Positions 36,973 to 47,842 of a DNA stretch of 64,000 bases are shown in pieces (position 1 is the first letter of the stretch; each line of letters begins with the position of its first letter). The notes below the pieces were generated by a model, which made no database searches, had not been told where the DNA came from, and saw only the letters and a list, made by a program, of their open reading frames with translations. A program made the position numbers and the translations under genes. Source of the DNA: Aphelenchoides besseyi (taxonomy: Eukaryota > Nematoda > Chromadorea > Rhabditida > Aphelenchoididae); contig JAMPIQ010000002.1 of NCBI GenBank assembly GCA_024699855.1, positions 7,874,001 through 7,938,000 on the forward strand, in the 5' to 3' direction.

Positions 36973-38924
36973 ATGGAAAACAGTAAGTTGAAAAACAAAT
37001 TAAGTTGGCAGTTTTTGATTGAAACTCCAATTTCTGAGCCAATTTTGCCATTTCTTCAACGAAACCTGTGAACTTCAATTGAGATAATCAAATTTCAGGC
37101 GTTTCACCGGACATCGTCGATGTCACGTGCATCGTCAACACCAGTAAGTCTATCAAAACAATGCACGTAAACGATTGGAACTTTCAGGTACTCAGAAATC
37201 AAATGCGAAACGAAAACACCGACAACGAGGAAAATTACGAAAACAAGGATTCGAGCAATCGGTTTTGGATCTATTCAACCAACTTCAGTTGAACGAAGAA
37301 GGATACCAAGAAGATGAGCATCGACAACTCGCGGACGTTCGAGTCGAATGGCTCGAAGCGAACAAACCGCTTCAACGACCATTGCAGTAAGTCGAGAGCC
37401 TTGTCTACGATTTTCGGTCTTATATTTTAGGTGTTTTGAAGAGGTCGAGATCAATCGTCAAATTAAAATAAACATGAATCATTGCCGTTTCGTACGTCCG
37501 TTGCCGATTCAAAAATACGTCATTCCGTACATCGTAAACACAAACGCCGACATGATCGTTGAAGCCCAAGTTGGAAGTGGAAAAACTCTCGCCTTCGTCC
37601 TTCCGATCGTTCAAAAAATCTACGAACTCAAACTTGGCCAAGACCAATCGCCAAATCGCAACGCACCATACGCCGTGATCGTGGCACCAATTCGTGAACT
37701 GGTCGATGTACGTTTCTTTCTCTAGCATCCATTCATTTTCTTTGTATTTCAGCAACTCGCAGCCGAGGCAACAAAATTCACTCAGTCGATGCCGGGAGTT
37801 CGTGTGGCCTATGGATATGGAGACTTGGATATGCGCGACTCAATGGAAATGCTCAACAAAGGCTGCGATTTGTTGTTCGTTACGCCTGGCCGTCTTCATC
37901 ACTACTTTTTGGAGCAATACGAAAATCGTGGAGTGAGTTTGATTTCCGCTCATTTGAATATCGTTCGGTTTGTTTCAGGCACTGTTGAAGATGACAAACA
38001 TTCGATACGTTGTGCTCGACGAAGCAGATCACATACTCAGTGATCGCCGTAGAAATAGAGACTCACCAAACAACATGAACAATCTTCCCAATAGCGGCGA
38101 GATTGTAGAGAAGTTTGTTAATGAATTGGTTAGTTTTGTTTTTTGTATTCGAGTGTTTTCTTTATTTTCAGGATGCTAAATTCCCGACCCAATTTCGAGT
38201 TTTGATGTTCAGCGCAACTTTGGAACAAAAGGAAAAAATACGTGCCTTAGTGGTCCCCTCTAACTGTATCAGCATCAAAGTCGGTTCCAACAATTCGATA
38301 AACACGATTCGTCGTACGGTTGTTGAAATCGTAAGTTCAGTTTTGCGTTTGGGTTTTCAACTTCCTTACATTTCAGTTGAACACAGAAGACAAAATGAAC
38401 ACATTGGTCAACATGCTTCTGGAAATTGGGGAAAAGGATATTGTTAAGTAAGTTTTTGAGAGCTTGCCATTCACCGATTGCTTTGATTTCAGCGGAATTC
38501 GACGCATACGGAAAACTTTGATTTTCGTTAACGATATCCGTATTTCCGATCGCATCGCCGCCAGTTTACTCGACAAACGCTTCAATGTCCGCAGCATCAA
38601 CAGTGGACGAGCTCAACGACAACGTTACGAAGTGATGGAACATTTCAAAAAAGGTCTTATCGATATTATGGTAGCAACTGATGTTGCCAGTCGAGGCCTT
38701 AATATAAACAAGGTAAGTCAATGGAAATGTCATTTCGAGTTCCCATGCCTCACTTTCAGTTAGACTTTGTCATCAACTATGACATTCCGCGTCATTTTGC
38801 TCGAAACGAGTTTTACCATCGAATTGGCCGTTGCGGTCGCGTTGGAAACGCCGGATTCGCCATCACGTTCTATGACCCGAAGACGGACAAGCACGCAGAA
38901 GAATGGTTAGAAATTAATAATTAA
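36973..38924 (+). CDS. DEAD-box RNA helicase, DDX3/Vasa-like core
   Basis: Ten exons (36973-36982, 37099-37143, 37188-37386, 37431-37707, 37753-37932, 37979-38128, 38172-38330, 38377-38447, 38493-38712, 38760-38924), about 490 residues. After a basic N-terminus (NAKRKHRQRGK) come the Q motif (RPLPIQKYVIP), motif I AQVGSGKT, Ia APIRELVDQ, Ib TPGRL, II DEAD, III SAT, V ATDVASRGLNI and VI HRIGRCGRVG. The core is complete and predicts ATP-dependent RNA unwinding or clamping. Unusual changes are Val for Thr in motif I, Ile-Arg for Thr-Arg in Ia and Cys for Thr in motif VI. There are no RGG/FG repeats or zinc knuckles, so it is not a typical GLH/Vasa. Exon 1 has only ten coding bases. Confidence 0.93.
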
Positions 38925-39154
38925 GTATTATCCCTCTTTATTTGTGTTTGTAACTTATATATTTAAATGTTGCCTACTAAATTTTTTTATTCAAAACTGT
39001 TTGTCACATTTTCGACTGAACATTTTTATGAAAAACGTTGAAAGAAGACCGTCGACTTTGACACTCGAATGTTTTACGTGAACACGAATTATTTTGTTGG
39101 AAGAGTTGAAGAGTTGCTGATAAACTAGTTAATATCCTTTATTACGAATAAACT

Positions 39155-41035
39155 TTACAATAACATCCATGAGTTTGGAACCCGAATCCACTGACTAGAG
39201 TTAAGTTGACGATCGCATTTGGTAACCGCCATACAAGAACTTTGTCTGTTTTTCTGTTGTTTTTCTCGGCATTTGTCAATATCGGTTATCAACTCAACGC
39301 CCGCATCTGACCATTGGCCCGCTGGAAATGTAAAGTTTGCAGTCCGCTGCTGAAAAGATTCGGACCAAAGCTGAGATTGTTTGGAAAGAAGGTCAACAGA
39401 TCGAAACGAGTAAATTTTGAAACCGGTTCCTAATACCCGTCTAAACGTTATATTCAGTTACAACAATTACTTTGAACCAACCGTAAATGCAAGACATAAG
39501 CTTCAAGTTTAGATACTTTGACGGACACGTAATTGGTTTTAGTGCCGGGAATGACTTCAGAACCGAGCAGCATATGAATATGTCCACGAGTCACCTATTA
39601 AATGCCATCTCAAATGCTTCTACAAAATGGTTTCAACTCACTCGTTCGGGTCGATGAATTTGTTTCGTGTAAGCAGGTCTGGGAAAGTAATAAGATTCCG
39701 CTAAAATTTCGGAAAAACTATTGAATTTTAAGTCCGCCGGAGTTGAGATGTTGCTGTCAAATGCAGGCTGAAAATCGACAGAATGAAACATTTTGGCCAA
39801 AAATGTCGTACCGGTAGCTTAGCTCTGCGACTAACAAACGAAGCTGTTGACATATTCGGATTTTTCTCGCTCAACTCTTCCATAAACTTTAATAGATTGT
39901 TGTCTTTGCGTTTCAATATGATCAATTCATCCAAATCGGTTTGTGCAATGAATTTGACTTGATTTCTAAATTTTATCCCTCAGGGAGTTTCGTTGTTGTT
40001 GATAACCTTGATCTGCTCAAACAATCGAAAATACTAATGGCTACTTCCAAACGATACCAAAACAAATTCGGATTCTGAGTCGTTCCATTCAACGGCAAAT
40101 CGGACCAATCGATTAGCTCGATACTCACGTTCGACCTTTCTTGATAAAAGTCGATGATTGATTGGACCTGAAAGCATAACAATTGTTCCCATTGTTCACT
40201 TACTTCTCGAGTATAACTTTGACGGTAGATAAAAAACTTTGTGGCACCCGCATTTAACCAGAACTCAAAGAAGCGCACCAACTGAGACCAATCGGCCAAC
40301 TGAAAAATCGGTTGAACGCAAACGCCCAGCTGATGTTCATAACCATTTGGTTTTGGACGAACATCTCTGAATAAGGCAATTGAAAAGTGAAGGTACAAGC
40401 TGAACTCACATTACATCAATTTTGACCGAATCCATTTTCCCGTTTGTTTCATTCACGTATATTCGAATGGAGTTTGATTGTTGAGCAGGTTGCAAATCGC
40501 GAACTACTCCAATGCTTCCGCTGATTACACATTTCGGTGAATACACTTCGTAGCATTGTTTTAGATTGCACTCCAACCTAACATCCCCAGTCTGTTTATT
40601 AAATTCATAGCGTAGTTTGCGTCTAAACGATCAAAGGGTCAATGAAAAGAACCAACTTACTTGTTTCTGTAGTCCTTGACGATCGTTAAGCGAATTTCCT
40701 TGTCGCTAACACGAAATGCACTTCGAATATAAAAACGAAGATTCACGTTTTTGAAAGCGTCATTAGGGCCCAAATAAACTCTATTTGAAATTCTTGTGGT
40801 CTCGGACTTAACAACCGATCTGCTGAAGATCATCATTTGTGTTCTCGATGTTTCTAAACGATTTTCAATTTAAAAACCTGAAACTTTACTTACCGATCGA
40901 GTTGCTGATTTGCATCGGTTTACGTAGAACATCAAGAAACTCGTCCAAGCCGATTTGTGTAACCGCAATTAGAATAATCAAACCCATGAATACGACAAAA
41001 AACTTCGATACCCGTGATCGAAAAGTTAACGACAT
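39155..41035 (-). CDS. Glycosyltransferase family 92 (DUF23) protein 1
   Basis: Nine exons (40894-41035, 40661-40853, 40410-40622, 40204-40366, 40007-40167, 39812-39965, 39642-39767, 39482-39594, 39155-39440), about 515 residues. It has a type II signal anchor (KFFVVFMGLIILIAVTQIG), a stem with FYIRSAFRVSD, the family motif region VCVQPIF then WSQLVRFFEFWL, KFFIYRQSY, and the acidic metal site in AQTDLDELI. Toward the end come IHRPERVTRGHIHML and a C-terminal Cys-containing tail with WIRVPNSW. GT92 enzymes are Golgi transferases; the characterised C. elegans member adds galactose to core fucose of N-glycans. The specific substrate here is unknown. It is convergent with the helicase, and a paralogue lies immediately upstream on the same strand. 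Phase is continuous throughout. Confidence 0.92.
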
Positions 41036-41896
41036 GACTAGTTGACTGTTGACCCGTTGATTAAAATACCTAAAAAGTTGTGATTCGACTAAAACTCATG
41101 AACGTTACCGTTAAAACTCTAATGAGAGCTGACTGTTCTTGACGTTAAGTCATGAGCTCTTTTGATTGCAAAGACGAGAGAAACTAAAACAATTAAATCA
41201 AAATGGCATTTAAAATTGCTTGCCGAAGGACAAAAACATTCTCGATTTTAACATTCTGAACGATGCGATAAGAAACAAAACCGAAGGTAAACATTTGAAA
41301 AGGAATGAGTGGGTGTTAAGTGAAATCAACAATACGCGTCGAACATCGACAAAAGTTCAAGAATCGTTTGTCTCGACTGGTCGCTTGGAGACAGCTATCG
41401 AATAAGAAGAAAACCCGTTGGAGATTGCAGTCGGAAATGCCAAACGCCTAGAGAGCGCAATGTGATAACACTAACGGACCGAGAGAAACACGACCGCACC
41501 TATCGGCTCCAGCCCCTTCAATGCTCATTGATTTGAACAAACATGTCTCCAAGGCGGAAAACTCACTCAATAGTCGGTTGCTCATGAGTAAATATCTCGT
41601 TTAACACATGTGTTGAAATGTAAACAAATAAGTTTGTTCAATTGCAAGTCCACTGAACCTCATAGCTAAAAGATTTTGATTGATCGGAGGTAAAAAACTT
41701 CCGAGTATTTTGTGCTGTCGAGTTTGTTGAATTGCGGGTAATTTCCGCGTTGATTTTATCAGAACACGTCAACGATTGCGGAATTGTTGTTCTCAAGAAA
41801 AACCCATGAAGTTGAGATAACTTTCTTTATTTGTTTATTTTAAACATAAACATAGGAATACATGTGTTTGTTGGACCGTAATCTCTAATCAACTAT
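41036..41896. other. Intergenic between the two GT92 genes
   Basis: No coding exon is supported. It should hold the promoter of GT92 gene 1 and the 3' UTR of GT92 gene 2, with AT-rich runs near 41820-41860. Confidence 0.5.
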
Positions 41897-44361
41897 TTAA
41901 ACAACAAGCCACGAGTTCTCCGGTCGTATCCAATTGACATCTGTGATCAGTCTTTCGCAATCATACAGGTTATGGCACGCGTTTTGTCGATTCCTGTTCA
42001 TTGCTTGTCGACAATTTTCGATCTTTTCATTCACCTTCAGTCCGTAGTTTCTCCATTCGGTAAGGTCTGAAAGCTATCAATTGGTTGAAGCTCGCACTGA
42101 GAAATTACTTGATTTAAAGTTCTTGAAACGCTGCACTGACGCCATTTGCATTACTTGAGCTTTGGGTCTGATGATTGACGAGTTTACTGAGTTCGTCCAT
42201 TTGTACATGTCTTTTAAGCGTCGGATATGCAAAACGACTCCGCCTTCCGGTGCAATGTTTACATGTTTGTAGGGTCGATCGGTCCCAATTATCGGCTCTG
42301 TCGGTAACTGGCGATGAATGTGAACACGGAATACCTCAAGAATAATACGATTAGTCTTATTCAACATTTCACAACTTACTCTTTCCGGTTTGTAAACCAT
42401 CTTGGCGTAAAGCGGACGCTTAAAAACCTTTTTCTCCAAAATAACGTTTTCCAAATTCGTAAACGAAATATCACGTGGATGTTTGACATCAACCCAACTG
42501 CTATTCTATAAATACACGTAGTTTCGGAAGAGTACAAATTATTTCAGTTGGTCAGTTGCCCGAACTTTGGCGTTTTTGAATGTCAAACCCGAGCAGACAG
42601 CACTTTTCTACTCGGAAGACAGTTTTCGTGCACAAGCTTCACACACTTGCAATGTTGAAAGTTGTGTGAACCCTAATCACATTTGCCTCGAAACAATCGA
42701 GTACAGTAATTCGCGTCGTCATTGTGCTAACAGCCATCCGGTTCTGGTCCTCACATGCCTGCTGTACGTTCCACACATTTAATTTTTTTCGTTTTTTTTA
42801 AAATCGTTCCCAATTTAACTTTTTTTCGCAAACTCTTTATATTTAACTTCAATGTACATTCTTTTTTCTGCAACATAAAGATTCCAAATTTATAAAATTG
42901 TTTTCGCATGTCACAAATAACCACCAATAAACTAACTTTTTTCACAATTCATTCGACTCACCTTGATACTATCCAATAGTGGCTTCGAAATGACACGGCG
43001 GCTTCGAAATGACACTGCCGCCATTTCCGGTTCTTGGAGATCCATTGCTCGCCTATTCACTTGTTTAGAAGATGTTGTTACATTAACTTACATGAACTCA
43101 ATTACCGAACGTTTTTGTCCGACGTAGAGCATTTCGTCCAAATCAGTTTGCACCAGATACTTGACTTCAGTCCTAAACTCTATTAGAGACATTTAATCAA
43201 ACGGAAAGTTTACCGTGCGCGATGTGTACAATCGAAAATTGCCATGAAGACCTAAAGCTCTTGGTTGTTAAACAAGTTTTTGGTATCAACATGCTTCTAA
43301 ACGAAACCAAAATCGATTTGGATTAAAATCAATTCGACGATCTTCTAATTGTTTTGGTTCGGGAAGTCCGGTCCAATCGATGAGCTCGACACTCACTCCC
43401 TTCTGTTTTCCATAGAATTCCAACAACTCGCCAACTTCCTGGGTGTAAGATTCACGGTAAATGTAAAACTTTGTCGCATTCTCAGACAACCTAAAGGATC
43501 ACCATAAAACCGGATTAACTGATCTAACTAACCAATACTCAAAGAATTGAACAAAAAGTGTGAAATCAGTGTGTAAGTAAACCGGTTGAATCATCACTCC
43601 CAATTCATAAGGTGGAGCGGTTTTTCTTCTCACATCTCTGCAAAATAGAAACAAACAATCAGCTGACAACTCACTTGACATCTACGAACAGGGGGGTTTC
43701 GTTGCCATCGGAAAAGATCACAATATACGATTGACGATTGTTTTTGGTTATGTCGTCGATGATACCAACGAAACCGGTGATTTCACATGGCGGAGAAAAT
43801 TCATCAGGACATTGAAGGTTTTGACATTCCAATCGAATTTTTCCTTTTTTCAAACCTTTAAACTTAAATGTGAACAATGTTCTGTACCAATTCATTAAAA
43901 TGTGTTAGATTTACTGATACCAAACTCTATTGACAAGAAAAAACAAACTAACCGAATTCGTAGGTTAGATTTTTGCTGTAAACTCAAAACCAGTTACATT
44001 CAACAATCAGAAAAGACTCACTGATTTTGTACCGAGCGCACGACAACCAAACGAATTGTCGTATCGCTGACTCGATAGGCCGAACGAATGTAAGTGAGAT
44101 CGTGGAATGCTGCTCGATTCGCATCTCCATTCTCTTTCATCAGACCTAAGTAGGTCATCTGAATCTTTAAATCAATCGATTACCTTGACTGATTAAAAAG
44201 TAGAGAGCGAGAATGAAGAGTACTGTTCCGATCAGCAGGATGTAATTGCACAGGAGTAAGACGAGGGATTTTAACGAAAAGTTGGGACGTCGCGTAATCG
44301 CTGGTGAACTCGCGAGTTTCTTTAGTTCGTCCATTTGGATTGGGCAAATTTTGATTAACAT
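41897..44361 (-). CDS. Glycosyltransferase family 92 (DUF23) protein 2
   Basis: Twelve exons (44184-44361, 44022-44145, 43953-43982, 43675-43881, 43533-43637, 43295-43490, 43214-43251, 43092-43172, 42962-43052, 42380-42505, 42109-42334, 41897-42066). Landmarks parallel gene 1: signal anchor (LVLLLCNYILLIGTVLFILAL), YIRSAYRVSD, IRLECQNLQC, GVMIQPVYL, KFYIYRESY, NPNRFWFRLE, metal site QTDLDEML, YKPERV, and a C-terminal WIRPENSWLV. It is clearly a paralogue of the neighbouring gene, with extra introns. One intron (43252-43294) has a GC donor. The intron 42506-42961 is unusually long and contains an oppositely oriented endonuclease-like module. A second in-frame ATG at 44334 could be the start. 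A 19-bp tandem repeat lies in the exon 42962-43052. Likely a Golgi sugar transferase, substrate unknown. Confidence 0.88.
42548..42782 (+). CDS. His-Me-finger homing-endonuclease zinc-loop module, nested antisense in a GT92 intron
   Basis: An open plus-strand frame preceded by ATTATTTCAG encodes WSVARTLAFLNV, then the pattern S-H-x-C-x4-C-x-N-P-x-H-x3-E-x6-N-x2-R-x2-C (SHTCNVESCVNPNHICLE at its core), a few more residues with one extra Cys, and a stop at 42782. This is the zinc-binding loop signature of I-PpoI-like His-Me-finger endonucleases (zf-His_Me_endon). It has no ATG or complete catalytic domain in view, so it may be a fragment, a terminal exon of a larger nested gene, or a domesticated small protein. 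It sits wholly within the 456-bp intron of the GT92 gene on the other strand, the only long intron of that gene. Confidence 0.6.
42981..43018. repeat. 19-bp tandem duplication inside a GT92 coding exon
   Basis: GGCTTCGAAATGACACGGC at 42981-42999 is followed directly by the same 19 bases with one change (GGCTTCGAAATGACACTGC). Because 19 is not a multiple of three, the two copies are read in different frames (AVSFRSR then VISKP). Confidence 0.9.
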
Positions 44362-45244
44362 CCATTTGTCGTTAGTTGGTTCATAATCGACGGTTTAAAC
44401 TAAACAATTTGGAATCATAACAATTGAGTTTCTCTAGAGTTTAAGGTGTGGTTGCCAATTTGAATTGCGAAGATTGCTAGTTGATAAGACCGACGATGAC
44501 GGAAAAGGATGATAAGCGATTAGTTCGATTTGACTTGAATTCAGACTTCGAACCGGAGGTTGACTCCCACGTTTGGTTAACGGTCGTGAACACACTCTGC
44601 ACTGAATATTTCGGAGTCCGGTTCAACTAAACGAGTTCGATGTACTACTTCATTTGTTTAATCGATTAAGATAAACCACTTACAAAACTAACATTAATTC
44701 ACTATTTACACAAACAAAGAGCTGATGCGTAATTAGAGTGAAGGTAGAGGATTGGAAAAGAAATGTGCGAAGGATGTTGGGCTTATTTAATTAAAAGACA
44801 AAAAGATTTCTGCGTCTACTGACCGTCAGCCACAATGAAGAGCGGGAATCAATACGAACAGGAATACAAAGACCCGCAGTAGAAGTTTGGAAATTGAAAA
44901 GTGAGAAAAGAAACGTGAACTTAACATTACGGTTTTCAAATTCACGATGTTCGAAATTTTTCATACGGAGATCAAAGCTTTTAGTTGTTAAATTCTGAAA
45001 AAATAGTTAGAGCGTGGTACGCAAATCGTGGGTTTTCGTTCAACAGTTTGCTCACTCCTAAGGACTGAACAAACAAGCCGATCGCAACAAAAGGAAACTG
45101 CGTGAAAACTGGGGAAGACCGGATAGAAAGAAAGAAGTTTGAATGAACGATTAGGAATCTTGAGCTCTCCGTTGGGAGGTTTCTGGATTGTGCATAAGAA
45201 GGGAATTGAAATGAGGACAAATCACGTTATCGATTTGTCAACTC
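44362..45244. other. Intergenic, no supported gene
   Basis: Spacer between GT92 gene 2's start and the dystroglycan stop, with only short frames and no recognisable motif. Confidence 0.5.
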
Positions 45245-47842
45245 TTAAGAAGCGGAGGTGTAAGGGGGAGGTAAACGTTGTCCAATAGCGGCCGTTGGAT
45301 TACGAATTGGTGTTCCGCCGGCAGATGGCGGTTTGTAGAGCGGATTCTGAGTTGTTGTGGTGTTTCCCGGTTGGAGTGGCGCTTGATCGTTGGCGACGAG
45401 CATTGGCGTTGAAACACCGGCGACAACATTGTTAGCTTCTTCGTCGTGAGCAGCCATTTCGTCGGGGAAAACGACTGGATGTCCTACAAAAGCGGTTTCC
45501 AATTGTTGTTTTTTAGTTCTTACCTTTGCTTGAGTACTCGGTGTTTGCTTTCTTATAAACGTTACTGCGTTTACGCAAAAAGAAACACAAGACACACGCG
45601 ACAGCAGCCAAGACCAAGAGAACAACGGCAATCAGAACAATGAGCAGTGTGTTGGAAATTCCTGATTGTGCATCAGCTTCTGGACGCAAAGTGGTGGTAG
45701 AAGCACGGAAACTGCCGATCGAAATGGTTGAAGCTTTGGATGTCGCACAAGAATCTCGAAGATCAACGCGAATGCTTTTGACATGTAGATCAGGACCCAT
45801 CGCCTTGCGGAAGCTGTTCAAAACATGTCCCTTTTCACGCCCGACCATTTTGTAACGAGCTTCATCGATTTGCGCGTTCTGACAACTCTTTCGGTCTAAC
45901 GTGTTGTTACTGAACTTCAAAAGACTTTGTGATCCTGCTTCTTCCAACGACTGAACGAGAATATCCGTTGGTCGACCGCCAATTGTTTTTGACAATCGAT
46001 GAGCAAACGTTGCCAACAATGCCGGCTGATCGCGGTACTTTTGAATATTTGCGTCGAGAAGAAATTCAAAGACGTGATTGGCCGCAGGTGTTTCTTCGAC
46101 CACAACGTCGAATGGCGCATTGGCAACCTGAAATTTTTGCGTTGAATTGAAAGTGTTTTGTTTTCGAGATAAGAGGTTACGACCGGCAGATGCACAAGAT
46201 CCAACGAACGCACTTAAGCGGAATCAATCCCCGAAAGTCACACCCGAGTATCCATGCAGCTGTCCTTCTGATGGACGTAAATTTTATCGGCTAATTTCTT
46301 ATTTGCCCAAGAACTCCCAACGACTGTAGACTTGTTGACAAAACAAATTGAAAAACTCACGTTGTTGGAACGATCACGAACTTGCAAACGGAAGTTGTAA
46401 GTGCCGACCTTCAATCCAATTCCTTCGAGTGCAACCCGCGAGTTATCGATAGTGACGTTCAAGAAGTTGGGATGCTCTCCGGTGCTGAATACCTGCGGGT
46501 GCAAATTGACGAGAGTGGTACCCTGCGAATCGGCAAACGTATTGTATGGCAACCATTGATGGCAGAGAATACCGCTGAAACATGGTCGTTAATAATGAAA
46601 ATGACCGTTCCCAGAATCGCAGGTGTGTTTTTCGGGTTTAATCCCTCGATCAGAACGGAAATCCAAACCATAAGGCGCGGAGAACAATAAATCGAAAGTA
46701 ATTGCGCAACGATCTCGAATGTCATTTGTTTGCGCAAATATTGATCTTCATTTTCGAGTTTTTACGACCACCACTTTATTTTTTCTTGTTTGGTCTCGAG
46801 TATATAGCTGGAGAGTATTGACCGCAATTTGGTCATGGAGCGGCAAGAAAAATGAAATCTGAGATGCTGGTCGTTTTTAAGTACTCGGCCAAATGCGTTG
46901 CGGGAAACTGACGAGGTCAATTGCCAAAATGAGCGGAAAGAATTACCGTTTGCAAGTAAAAGTGTTGATCTTTGAGAACAGAATTGGACCAACATTCGGA
47001 ATAGCTCGAGTGGTCCGCATGGCTGATGATGGAGTTGCAGTTTGCAACGCCAGAACGTTCTGAACAAGAACGATTGCTTGTCCAACCTAAACAGAATGCT
47101 TACAAGACCTCTACAATGAATTTCTTACTCCTAGTTGTTCGCCTAATCGTTTCATATCCGCTGCTTTTGCCAGTTGATCGCTTGACTCTTCCATGTCACT
47201 GCCACATTCAAGTTTTGACCACAGAACTAATTGACTTAAAGTTGGTGGCGTATCGGGAGTTATCATTTTGTCGCCGGTTTCGTTTCGATATCTAAACCGC
47301 GACATAAAACAAGTAAACCTATTCAACAAACTTCAACAAATCAGAGTAACTGAAGGCACGGACTTTGTCAGCTTCGATTTCAAAATCATCGGAAAAATCC
47401 TTGATAAGTTGTCTGAAAACACAGGTCAATTGATTTTTTCAGCGTCAATGAACAAACCGCAAATCCTCGATTTTGTAGCTGTCGAAATCCTTCTCGTAGT
47501 ATTTCTCTACAAAGGTATACTCCTTGCCATTGCATAGGTTATCCTCGACCTTCACAATAATATCGACTGTTAGACCTGAAAGCGCGTTGATTGTTTGTCG
47601 ATTGTTTTCTTACCGTTGACAGTGCGAAGAGTCGTGTTCATGAATTGGTCCCAACGTGGAATCCCGAAGATAACACTTTCGGCGCTGTCGAAGCCGATCC
47701 AATTCGGCAGATAGTTCGATTGATTGATTCGATCATTGGTCAGTCCAAATTCGAACAATTGACCAATTACCACATTTTGCTGCTCACAAAAACTCAACGG
47801 CAAGAAAACGAGGAGCAGAGAAATTGCGTTGAGAAAACGCAT
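45245..47842 (-). CDS. dgn-1: Dystroglycan
   Basis: A signal peptide (MRFLNAISLLLVFLPLSFCE) leads into a cadherin-like domain (LPNWIGFDSAESVIFGIP), then a region with LVLWSKLECGS that aligns with dystroglycan's LLSWKLGCS block. A second cadherin-like domain (YNTFADSQGTTL, ending GTYNFRLQVRDRSNN) and the SEA-like stub of beta-dystroglycan follow. The transmembrane helix is LLIVLIAVVLLVLAAVACVLC, with a basic stop-transfer (FFLRKRS). The tail contains GHPVVFPDEM and ends LPPPYTSAS, the PPxY site for dystrophin WW/EF binding. Exons: 47614-47842, 47458-47575, 47332-47412, 47129-47291, 46947-47086, an unresolved part around 46600-46930, 46361-46574, 45524-46127, 45245-45483. It links basement membrane to the cytoskeleton. 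The mucin-like region between the two cadherin-like domains is nearly absent, and the exon(s) there are the weak point of the model. Confidence 0.88.
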
